Assembly: GCA_002362595.1 (NCBI GenBank)
Contig: DEUO01000107.1
Location: 1-6,218, forward strand
Length of the DNA stretch: 6,218 nucleotides
Source of the DNA: Caryophanales bacterium UBA3260
GTDB lineage: Bacteria > Bacillota_I > Bacilli_A > RF39 > UBA660
Direction: 5' to 3'
The notes under the pieces were generated by a model. That model ran no database searches and was not told the DNA's origin. It saw only the letters and a program-made list of their open reading frames with translations. The position numbers and the translations under genes are program-made. Below are positions 1-5,963 of the stretch, in pieces; within the stretch, counting starts at the first letter, position 1, and every line of letters begins with the position of its first letter.

Positions 1-20
1 ACTCTAAGGGGTGCAGTTCA
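1..20 (-). mobile_element. Probable terminal inverted repeat of an IS3-family (IS150-group) insertion sequence, rest outside the window
   Basis: Read on the minus strand from position 20 leftwards, the sequence begins TGAACTGCACCCC and continues TTAGAGT to the window edge. From memory, IS150-group elements of the IS3 family start with TG-N-ACTGCACCC, so this looks like the outer tip of such an element, with its body lying to the left of position 1. The outer boundary would be at position 20/21, only 15 bp beyond the gltX stop codon. No transposase sequence is visible, and the target-site duplication cannot be tested because the far end is absent. A chance match of about 12 bases remains possible. 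Confidence 0.5.
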
Positions 21-35
21 TTTTAACTAGCATTT

Positions 36-1688
36 TTATTTTATGTTATTAATTCTTTCTTTTATACGATTTTTACCTAATAATTTTAAGATTATATATA
101 AATCAGGTGTTTCAGTTAAAGAAGTTACTCCTACTCTAATGATATTAGATATATCAGCCACGCTTCCTTTGTATTTATCTGGATTTTCTTTATATTCTTT
201 CATATTAGAGCAGAAACCTAGTTTTTCACTTAATTCTTTCATTTTATTGAACCATGTATCTTTATCATCATTTTCATCATAATAATCGTTAAAATAAGCA
301 TTTAAGACATTTTTTATTTCATCTTTATCATATTTAGGATTAAAGTTATATTTAAAATCTGTATATAGTTCATCATACATATACCATATTTGACCTTTTA
401 TTTCTGATAATGAAGCATAATCTTTACGTGGTTTTTTTTGTTCTCTTTCAATATTTAGAACTGATATTGTATAATCTTTGTACTTGTTGATAAGCTCATT
501 AAATTCAACGTCATATTCTTTTGACCAAGTATCTAGTAAGTCATATACTTCAGTAGCTTTTAAACGTGATAGATAGTTTTTAGATATGTTATCTAGTTTA
601 TCTAAGTCGAATAGTGCTCCTGATGGAGACATTTTTTTAGGTGAAAAATCAAAATCAGTAAATGGAGCATCTGGATGGGCATCACGCCAGGCTTCGTAGT
701 TAGAGTTTGCGATAGTCATTACTGCTTCTATAACAGAGTATATAGGATATCCTTTTTCTTCATAATAAGTCATTCTTGCTTCTGGGTCTAGGCGTTTAGA
801 TATCTTACGTATTTTATCGCCATCTTTTTTTAGAATTAATGGTGTATGAACATATTTTGGCATTTTAAAGCCGAAAGTTTTAAATAGTTCATAATGTACA
901 GGAACAGAACTAACCCATTCTTGACCACGTATAACATGAGTTGTATGCATTAAATGATCGTCTACTAAATGAGCAAAGTGATATGTTGGAAGTAAATTAC
1001 TTGATTTCATGATAGGAATATCAATATCATTTTCTGGGAATTCCATGTCGCCATTTACTAAATCAGTAAATTTAAATTTACGATTAAAATCACCTTGTGA
1101 TTTAAGTCTTATAGTATATTTTTCACCATTTTCTATACGTTTAGCAGCTTCATCTGGAGTTAAATTACGATATTTAGCATAACGTCCATAGATACCTATT
1201 CTTCTTTTGTCACGCGTTTGTGATTCTCTTATTGAGTCCATTTCCTCTTGAGTAAGAAAACATGGATAAGCTTTACCTTCTATAATCAAATGTTTGATGA
1301 AAGCATGATAGATTTCTTTTCTTTCTGATTGAATATAAGGACCATAAATACCTTTTGTTTCATTTGTATCACGATATTCATATTCATCTGGATTCATATT
1401 GTAATGGTCTAGAACGTGACGAATATATTCAACTGCTCCTTCTATTTCACGAGCTGAATCAGTATCTTCGTTACGAAGATAGAATACTCCTCCACTATTT
1501 TTGGCCATAACATAATCAATAACAGTAGACATAAAGTTACCAATATGCATGAAACCGGTTGGTGATGGTGCAAAACGAGTTACACGAGCTCCTTCTTTTA
1601 AGTCTCTTTCTGGATATATAGCTTCATAATCAGCTATTGTTTTTGTGATATTAGGAAATATCAAATCTGCTAAATCTTTGGTAGTCAT
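36..1688 (-). CDS. gltX: Glutamyl-tRNA synthetase (glutamate--tRNA ligase), 550 aa
   Basis: This cytoplasmic class I aminoacyl-tRNA synthetase attaches glutamate to tRNA-Glu using ATP. The Rossmann catalytic core carries the HIGH signature in PSPTGFMHIGN (residues 41-51), the nearby LRNEDTD (71-77, usually RIEDTD), HVIRGQEW (251-258) and a KMSKS-type loop KISKR (295-299). A helical anticodon-binding region follows and ends in a typical RVGVTSLTETPDLYIIL stretch (518-534). A 34-residue N-terminal lead precedes the ARVTRFAPSPTG strand. The length, 550 aa, exceeds the roughly 480-500 aa of Bacillus-type enzymes but resembles the longer clostridial form. The start at 1688 is chosen because AGAAAGGA sits 8 nt upstream; an in-frame ATG at 1697 overlaps that ribosome binding site, and one at 1754 lies inside the T-box antiterminator. 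Expression is controlled by the T-box leader directly upstream. Whether it also charges tRNA-Gln for an amidotransferase pathway cannot be told from this window. Confidence 0.97.
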   Translation of the reverse strand: MTTKDLADLIFPNITKTIADYEAIYPERDLKEGARVTRFAPSPTGFMHIGNFMSTVIDYVMAKNSGGVFYLRNEDTDSAREIEGAVEYIRHVLDHYNMNPDEYEYRDTNETKGIYGPYIQSERKEIYHAFIKHLIIEGKAYPCFLTQEEMDSIRESQTRDKRRIGIYGRYAKYRNLTPDEAAKRIENGEKYTIRLKSQGDFNRKFKFTDLVNGDMEFPENDIDIPIMKSSNLLPTYHFAHLVDDHLMHTTHVIRGQEWVSSVPVHYELFKTFGFKMPKYVHTPLILKKDGDKIRKISKRLDPEARMTYYEEKGYPIYSVIEAVMTIANSNYEAWRDAHPDAPFTDFDFSPKKMSPSGALFDLDKLDNISKNYLSRLKATEVYDLLDTWSKEYDVEFNELINKYKDYTISVLNIEREQKKPRKDYASLSEIKGQIWYMYDELYTDFKYNFNPKYDKDEIKNVLNAYFNDYYDENDDKDTWFNKMKELSEKLGFCSNMKEYKENPDKYKGSVADISNIIRVGVTSLTETPDLYIILKLLGKNRIKERINNIK

Positions 1689-1696
1689 TTTAATCA

Positions 1697-1704
1697 TCCT
1701 TTCT
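1697..1704 (-). promoter_or_regulatory. Ribosome binding site of gltX
   Basis: AGAAAGGA on the minus strand lies 8 nt before the ATG at 1688. It begins directly after the U-run of the T-box terminator, so translation initiates only on read-through transcripts. It rules out the two in-frame upstream ATG codons: one (1697) overlaps it and the other (1754) is upstream of the terminator. Confidence 0.85.
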
Positions 1705-1744
1705 AAAATAAAAAGAGTAATCCATCCTAAAGGACGAATTACTC
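1705..1744 (-). terminator. T-box-controlled intrinsic terminator of the gltX leader
   Basis: A 13-bp stem pairs 1744-1732 (GAGTAATTCGTCC) with 1727-1715 (GGATGGATTACTC), including two G-U wobbles, around a 4-nt loop. The run UUUUUAUUUU follows at 1714-1705. The 5' arm shares CGUCC with the 3' arm of the antiterminator, so the two structures are mutually exclusive, as expected for T-box attenuation. Confidence 0.93.
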
Positions 1745-1757
1745 GTGGTACCACCTT
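1730..1757 (-). promoter_or_regulatory. T-box antiterminator with UGGUACC bulge
   Basis: Helix A1 pairs AAGG (1757-1754) with CCUU (1733-1730). The seven-nucleotide bulge UGGUACC occupies 1753-1747. Helix A2 pairs ACG (1746-1744) with CGU (1736-1734) around loop AGUAAUU. The CGUCC segment is also needed by the terminator stem. UGGU is the part that pairs with the free 3' end of uncharged tRNA. Confidence 0.92.
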
Positions 1758-1833
1758 AATTTGTGTTTTTTTACACCTTAATGTTTTAACGCTACTTGCG
1801 GAATACCTTGTATACAGTATTCAACTCCAAAGC

Positions 1834-1836
1834 TTC
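1834..1836 (-). promoter_or_regulatory. T-box specifier codon GAA (Glu)
   Basis: The specifier loop reads CUGAAGAAGC. The second GAA is in the usual place, just before the descending strand of stem I. The preceding GAA (1839-1837) would specify the same amino acid, so a one-codon misplacement would not change the conclusion that glutamate is sensed. Confidence 0.85.
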
Positions 1837-1927
1837 TTCAGTTAAGTTTTATGTTCTTTTACACCAAACAAGAACTCTCTTTAATAAAATGATTAACTTA
1901 CTCTTCTTTTTCTTCGTTTGTGTTTTA

Positions 1928-1956
1928 ATTATAGTAAATTGTTTATTTTTTGTCAA
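1928..1956 (-). promoter_or_regulatory. Consensus sigma-A-type promoter of the T-box/gltX transcript
   Basis: The -35 box TTGACA (1956-1951) and the -10 box TATAAT (1933-1928) both match the consensus exactly and are separated by the ideal 17 bp. The start site is expected near 1921. The -35 box directly follows the TAA stop of the upstream AI-2E gene with no gap. Such a strong core promoter fits a gene whose output is set afterwards by attenuation. Confidence 0.93.
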
Positions 1957-3198
1957 TTATTTATTATAAACTAGTTTTCCAGTATGCTCATCAACGTATG
2001 CTAAATTTTCATAAGCTTTACTATCTTCAGGTAATTTTTTAGCTGCTAATCTTCTTTTTATTAAGCCATTAACAAATGAATATAAGATTGAGAAGATTGG
2101 AACACCGATAATCATACCTACAACACCAAATAAACCGCCAAATATTAGTAAAGAGAATAAAACCCAGAAACTACTAAGTCCTATTTTACTTCCTAATATT
2201 TTAGGACCGATTATATTACCATCTATTTGTTGAAGAATAAAGATAAATATTAAGAAAATAACAGCTTTTGTAGGATCGACTATAAATAGTAATACTGCAC
2301 TTGGTATAGCACCAATAAATGGGCCAAAATACGGAATGATATTAGTAATTCCTACTATAACAGAAATAATTAACGCATATGGCATATTTAGAATTAACAT
2401 TGATATTAAGCAGATAATTCCTACTATTAAGCTATCTATTAGTTTTCCAACAAAGAAATTACCAAATATTGAATCTGTATAACGGACATTTTCTAGTATT
2501 ATGTTTATACGATCATTACTAAAAAATGTATATAAGATTTTCTTTATTTGAGCTTTAAATTTTTCTTTATCAAATAAGATATATATAGATATAATGTAAC
2601 CAATAATAACATTATATAAGAATCTTAAGGTACCAACAATACCATTACTTAAGATGGTTACAACATTGTCAAGTGCACCACTATTAAGCCAATTATTTAG
2701 GTATTCAGTTATTAAGCCGTAGTTATCATTGATAAATTCACGGGCTGCTTGGCTACCACCAAATACTTTAATAAGAAGTTCACGACTATTACTTAAATAT
2801 ATATTTATATTGGAAAATAGAGTTTGTAAACTATTTACTATCTCAGGAATAATAATGCTAAAGCAAGTAATTAATACGACTATAAATACGAATGTACTTG
2901 TAAATAATGATAAGAAACGTGATATTTTTATTTTAGTTTGTTTCTTTTTAGGATTTTTTATTATTTTATCTAAAAGTATAATATAGACGTTTTTATCAAA
3001 GAAAAGAACAAGTGGATTCATTAAATAAGCTATTACTAGACCATAGACAAAAGGTTTTAATATATTAAATATTGTTAATATAAAATTCATTATATGATTG
3101 CCGCGGTATAGTATAAAAAATAATATTACTAACGCTGCGAGTGTACAAAATGCTGTTATTCCCCAAGCTACATATTTATTTTGCATTTTTTCTTTCAT
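1957..3198 (-). CDS. AI-2E family (YtvI/PerM-like) membrane transporter, 413 aa
   Basis: This is a polytopic inner-membrane protein of the AI-2E family (formerly UPF0118). The family name comes from a proposed autoinducer-2 exporter; other members are reported as Na+/H+ antiporters, so the substrate here is unknown. Hydrophobic segments lie near residues 11-31, 44-66, 100-120, 184-210, 246-300 and 310-378, with a hydrophilic stretch at about 121-180 typical of the family. Diagnostic motifs are GKLIDSLIVG (251-260), IPYFGPFIGAIPS (288-300), NIIGPKILGSKIGL (328-341) and GVVGMIIGVPIFSILYSF (358-375). Length is normal for the family. The start at 3198 has a modest ribosome binding site, AGAGATGA (3215-3208), overlapping the stop codon of the preceding gene; an internal ATG at 3186 is a weaker alternative. 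It lies 15 bp after the ferredoxin-reductase-like gene, so it is probably co-transcribed. A functional link to the two redox proteins is inference only. Confidence 0.93.
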   Translation of the reverse strand: MKEKMQNKYVAWGITAFCTLAALVILFFILYRGNHIMNFILTIFNILKPFVYGLVIAYLMNPLVLFFDKNVYIILLDKIIKNPKKKQTKIKISRFLSLFTSTFVFIVVLITCFSIIIPEIVNSLQTLFSNINIYLSNSRELLIKVFGGSQAAREFINDNYGLITEYLNNWLNSGALDNVVTILSNGIVGTLRFLYNVIIGYIISIYILFDKEKFKAQIKKILYTFFSNDRINIILENVRYTDSIFGNFFVGKLIDSLIVGIICLISMLILNMPYALIISVIVGITNIIPYFGPFIGAIPSAVLLFIVDPTKAVIFLIFIFILQQIDGNIIGPKILGSKIGLSSFWVLFSLLIFGGLFGVVGMIIGVPIFSILYSFVNGLIKRRLAAKKLPEDSKAYENLAYVDEHTGKLVYNK

Positions 3199-3207
3199 AT
3201 TAAGAAA

Positions 3208-3215
3208 TCATCTCT
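3208..3215 (-). promoter_or_regulatory. Ribosome binding site of the AI-2E gene overlapping the upstream stop codon
   Basis: AGAGATGA overlaps the last two bases of the TAG stop (3216-3214) of the ferredoxin-reductase-like gene and lies 9 nt before the ATG at 3198. The arrangement suggests translation of the two genes is coupled. The match to GGAGGTGA is imperfect. Confidence 0.55.
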
Positions 3216-4368
3216 ATCTAACAATTAATTCTATATCACTAGCAGGATATGTAGTACAAGGATGAATATAGTTATATTTTTTATCACTTTGTGTTCTTTT
3301 ATCGTTTACTATTTTTACTTCACCTTTTACTAGTTCACTACGACATAATCCACAAGATCCATTATGACATTTACTAGGTATATATATTCCTCCATCAAAG
3401 ATGGATTGCATAATTGTTTTGTTATTATAACATGGTATTTCTATTTTTTCATTATTAACATATACTATCATGTTATATTTTATGACTTTTTTAACATTAC
3501 ATCTTGGTAAGAAGGTTGCATATCGAATAAATTTCTTAGGTAGTTTTAATTGTTCTAGTTCTTTATCTAGGTATTTTAGAAGTCCTTCACTACCAGAAAT
3601 GAAGATACTACTATTTTCTTGCATTTCTTTTTTTACTAAGTCTGCTGTTACAAAACCATGAAGACATCCTTTTAGTTCTTCTTCACTTAGAATAAAGTTC
3701 AATTTTATTTTATTAGAAGAATTACTTAGTTCGATTAATTCATCAATAAGGATTAAATCACTTTCTTTTTTTTCAGTATAGAAAACTGTTAGTTTTATAT
3801 TATCTACATTATCACGAACCGATTGCATCATAGAATAAATAGGTATGATACCTTCTTCTGATGCTATAGCAATAATATTTGATTCATCACGTATTGGATC
3901 ATAATAGAAGTCACCAAATGGAGCAGATACAATTACTTCTTCATTCTCACTAGCTTTATTATATAAATATTTTGTTACTAAATCAGGGTCATTTTTAGCT
4001 ATTGTAATATTGTATTCACCTTTTTGATAACTTAATGGACTAGACGAAATAGCATAATCATTTGTATAATAGCAACCTTCAATATTAACAGTAACATTTA
4101 TTCTTTGACCGGCACGGAATGGAGGAAGTTTTTCTTCATTTGGTTTATATAGAGTTAATATTTTATAGTTTTCTATACGATTTATAGCAGTTCTTATTTT
4201 AACAATATTTTGATTATTATATATTTTTCGAGCTAAAGAGTTAACACGATATTTAGGATTAAATACTGTTTCATCGCCACTATTTAACCAATCTTGGCGT
4301 TTAGAAGCCATATGTTTGAAATCTGGTTCCCCAAGATTATTCAAAGATTCTATTATAGGTTTTCCCAT
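3214..4368 (-). CDS. Ferredoxin-reductase-like protein with C-terminal plant-type [2Fe-2S] domain, 384 aa
   Basis: The layout is that of an electron-transfer reductase: an unassigned N-terminal extension (1-50), an FNR-type FAD-binding barrel (about 52-155), a nucleotide-binding-like domain (about 162-290) and a [2Fe-2S] ferredoxin domain (about 300-384). The cluster ligands are complete: C334, C339, C342 and C371 (C-x4-C-x2-C-x28-C, within KCHNGSCGLC). The other cofactor signatures are unusual. The FAD motif RxYS/T is NDYA (103-106), although the following ISSSP is kept. The glycine-rich NAD(P)H motif GGxGITP is SEEGIIP (170-176). The terminal CGPPxM-like motif reads ISGSEGLL (257-264). It may therefore take electrons from something other than NAD(P)H, or bind flavin in a modified way. 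AGAAGG, inside the 3' end of the preceding gene, serves as ribosome binding site; only 2 bp separate the genes. The likely partner is the upstream flavoprotein. The fold assignment is firm, the reaction unknown. Confidence 0.88.
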   Translation of the reverse strand: MGKPIIESLNNLGEPDFKHMASKRQDWLNSGDETVFNPKYRVNSLARKIYNNQNIVKIRTAINRIENYKILTLYKPNEEKLPPFRAGQRINVTVNIEGCYYTNDYAISSSPLSYQKGEYNITIAKNDPDLVTKYLYNKASENEEVIVSAPFGDFYYDPIRDESNIIAIASEEGIIPIYSMMQSVRDNVDNIKLTVFYTEKKESDLILIDELIELSNSSNKIKLNFILSEEELKGCLHGFVTADLVKKEMQENSSIFISGSEGLLKYLDKELEQLKLPKKFIRYATFLPRCNVKKVIKYNMIVYVNNEKIEIPCYNNKTIMQSIFDGGIYIPSKCHNGSCGLCRSELVKGEVKIVNDKRTQSDKKYNYIHPCTTYPASDIELIVR

Positions 4369-4370
4369 AT

Positions 4371-5888
4371 TTAACGCCTTCTTTCTTTTTGAATAGCAAT
4401 TGCACTATCTATCCCAGACATGAATGATGAAGCATAACCATAAGCATCACAATCAAAGCCATTACATATTTCTAAGCCTTCAATATAGCTTTCATTATTT
4501 TTATTTAACATTCTTGGTAGAAGGTCATCATTTTTAGATAAGGTATAACCATATGAATTACCTTCTGGCGAATCTGTAATTGCCGCTAGTGATAAAGGAC
4601 TCTTTATTTCTATTTCTTCGATGTAATTGCTTATTTTAACTCCAGTTGAATTTTCAAAATTTTTGATGATACTATTAGCCATCATATGTATTTCATTAAA
4701 GTAATTTTCAGTATTTAAGATTGAACCGAAGCAATCGCTAAAGTAAACAGCATATAAAGATATTAAACAAGTTCCATCAGGAGATGCATATTTATTAGCG
4801 TTATTATGAACGTAAGCAATAATATTTTTATGATTTTTATCTCTCATAGAATTATATAATACATCAGTATCTAATGATTGATATATTAAATACATATAAT
4901 TTTGAAGCCCTAGCTCAATATTTGATCTATTAAGACCAAGATTAATAGTTAGTACTTTAGCACCATGTTCACGTACATTAAGAGCTTTTAGTGCTTGTTT
5001 TGGAACTTCTTTATGATTTAAAAGTTTATTATATACATTACTCATACTACTATTTATAATTACTTTGTCACAATAATAGTTTGTTCCATCTTCTAATGTT
5101 ACTCCATTTATTTTATTATCATCAATTATTAATTTTACTACTTTACTATTAAGGCGTATTTTGCCACCACGTTCTAAGAAATTATTGGCAATGAAAGATG
5201 CTATATCATAGTTACCATAAGTAGGTACTTTTATACCATATTCAATTAAGTTAATTAAGAAGACAGCATATGTTATAAATGATAATTCTGTTTCACTACT
5301 ACCTAAGTAAATCCATAAAGCATTTATTATTTCTTGTGCTTCTACAGGGATACCCAAGGAATCTAGAACGATACTTAAAGTATAATCAGATACATGCATG
5401 AAGTTATTATATTCACTTTTTATGTAATCATAATCGATGTTATCGGATTTTTTATAAATATAATCTAATGCTTCACGACATTCTAAAGCTAAATTAATAA
5501 AATCAGTTACGGAATTACGTGATCCTGGTACATATTTTTCGATAGCTTCTATATAGTTTTCAATACCAGTAGGCATAAATATATCTTTGGTTGGGGTTAT
5601 TATACGGAAAAGTCCTTCTACCGGTGACCATTCAATATCTTCTGTTGTACCACATCTTTTTATAATATTACTTAGTTTATATTTTTCGTCGCTATTCTTG
5701 TTTAAATATAATTGTTGAAAACTTGTTAAGAATTCAAAGCGTCCTTTTAAAGTACATGGTGATTGACCGCCTATTTGGTTATGGTCATCAAGTAATAAAA
5801 CTTTTTTACCATCATTTATTAATGATAATGCACTAATTAATCCACTATTACCAGCACCAACTACTATTACATCATAATTATTATTCAT
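4371..5888 (-). CDS. Phytoene-dehydrogenase-like NAD(P)/FAD-dependent oxidoreductase, 505 aa
   Basis: This is a flavoprotein of the CrtI/phytoene desaturase-related group (COG1233-like). The N-terminal dinucleotide-binding fold is clear: DVIVVGAGNSGLISALSL (6-23) gives GxGxxG at G11, G13 and G16. The acidic end of the second strand follows in LLLDD (31-35), then IGGQS (39-43). The second FAD-contacting segment appears as GGKIRLNSKVVKLI (241-254) followed by the usual xxDKVIINSS (274-281). SPEGNSYGYTLS (440-451) corresponds to the family's GAxYG region, and the C-terminus GLEICNGF...YASSFMSGIDSA (471-496) occupies the place of the usual GLYLAG...GxxxSG motif, but diverged. Length is typical. 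The start at 5888 is preferred over an in-frame ATG at 5921 because AGAGGGTG lies just upstream and the 5921 ATG overlaps the predicted -10 box. It is first in the cluster and coupled to a [2Fe-2S] reductase-like protein. The substrate cannot be predicted; no other carotenoid gene is present. Confidence 0.9.
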   Translation of the reverse strand: MNNNYDVIVVGAGNSGLISALSLINDGKKVLLLDDHNQIGGQSPCTLKGRFEFLTSFQQLYLNKNSDEKYKLSNIIKRCGTTEDIEWSPVEGLFRIITPTKDIFMPTGIENYIEAIEKYVPGSRNSVTDFINLALECREALDYIYKKSDNIDYDYIKSEYNNFMHVSDYTLSIVLDSLGIPVEAQEIINALWIYLGSSETELSFITYAVFLINLIEYGIKVPTYGNYDIASFIANNFLERGGKIRLNSKVVKLIIDDNKINGVTLEDGTNYYCDKVIINSSMSNVYNKLLNHKEVPKQALKALNVREHGAKVLTINLGLNRSNIELGLQNYMYLIYQSLDTDVLYNSMRDKNHKNIIAYVHNNANKYASPDGTCLISLYAVYFSDCFGSILNTENYFNEIHMMANSIIKNFENSTGVKISNYIEEIEIKSPLSLAAITDSPEGNSYGYTLSKNDDLLPRMLNKNNESYIEGLEICNGFDCDAYGYASSFMSGIDSAIAIQKERRR

Positions 5889-5892
5889 AATG

Positions 5893-5900
5893 CACCCTCT
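5893..5900 (-). promoter_or_regulatory. Ribosome binding site fixing the start of the CrtI-like gene
   Basis: AGAGGGTG on the minus strand has its GAGGG core 6 nt before the ATG at 5888. The alternative in-frame ATG at 5921 has no comparable site and would fall upstream of the predicted transcription start. Confidence 0.85.
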
Positions 5901-5911
5901 ATTCTTATATA

Positions 5912-5940
5912 AGTATAACATGAAAAAAAGAGCTTTTCTA
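5912..5940 (-). promoter_or_regulatory. Extended -10 promoter of the oxidoreductase cluster
   Basis: TGTTATACT (5920-5912) is an extended -10 element (TG-N-TATACT, one mismatch to TATAAT). TAGAAA (5940-5935), 17 bp upstream, matches four of six bases of TTGACA and lies inside the terminator hairpin of the preceding gene. Transcription would begin near 5905, leaving a leader of about 17 nt and no room for a riboswitch. No operator-like repeat is obvious here. The call is by inspection only. Confidence 0.55.
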
Positions 5941-5950
5941 CTGCTCTTTT
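5923..5950 (-). terminator. Intrinsic terminator after the partial membrane-protein gene
   Basis: AAAAGAGC (5950-5943) pairs with GCTCTTTT (5933-5926) around a 9-nt loop, and the T-run continues to 5923 on the minus strand. The hairpin begins 13 nt after the stop codon at 5964. It separates the right-hand gene from the oxidoreductase cluster. The stem is A/T-rich at its base, with only a four-base GAGC/GCTC core. Confidence 0.8.
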
Positions 5951-5963
5951 CTAGTTTTATTTA

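Larger units (their letters stand above)
1705..1921 (-). promoter_or_regulatory. T-box riboswitch leader, glutamate (GAA) specifier
   Basis: This tRNA-sensing leader controls gltX. In transcript order, stem I carries the AGUA motif near 1901-1898 and the distal segment at 1880-1852, with AGAGAG and the GGUG loop that contact the tRNA elbow. The specifier side then reads CUGAAGAAGCUUUGGAG, with the specifier GAA at 1836-1834 reading tRNA-Glu (anticodon UUC). A hairpin GAAUAC/GUAUUC (1822-1801), a small CGC/GCG hairpin and a GUGU/ACAC hairpin (1776-1763, probably stem III) follow. Then come the antiterminator with UGGUACC and the terminator. Uncharged tRNA-Glu would pair its anticodon with the specifier and its NCCA end with UGGU, so the leader predicts an A at the tRNA discriminator position. 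The 5' end is the start site predicted from the promoter. The specifier agrees with the downstream gene, so the call is firm; exact stem borders are by eye. Confidence 0.95.

Noticed and set aside
43..282. Plus-strand open frame of 79 codons
   Set aside because: It lies entirely antisense to the conserved C-terminal part of gltX, has no ribosome binding site of note and no family resemblance.
1801..1822. Near-palindrome GAATAC...GTATTC as a repressor operator
   Set aside because: It falls inside the transcribed T-box leader between stem I and stem III, where a structural hairpin is expected.
1645..1845. Plus-strand open frame of 66 codons
   Set aside because: It runs across the T-box terminator, antiterminator and specifier on the opposite strand; the RNA structure explains the sequence.
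2729..2986. Plus-strand open frame of 85 codons
   Set aside because: Antisense shadow of the AI-2E membrane gene, whose hydrophobic codons leave the opposite strand open.
1957..3198. Calling the membrane protein a proven autoinducer-2 exporter (TqsA)
   Set aside because: The family name reflects one proposed member; nothing in this sequence identifies the substrate.
3470..3661. Plus-strand open frame of 63 codons
   Set aside because: Antisense shadow inside the [2Fe-2S] reductase-like gene.
4371..5888. Naming the oxidoreductase crtI/crtN or a carotenoid enzyme
   Set aside because: Similarity is at fold level only; there is no phytoene synthase or other carotenoid gene, and the C-terminal motif is diverged.
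5889..5921. Eleven-residue N-terminal extension of the CrtI-like protein starting at ATG 5921
   Set aside because: The ATG overlaps the predicted extended -10 box, lacks a ribosome binding site, and the FAD-binding fold begins normally from the start at 5888.
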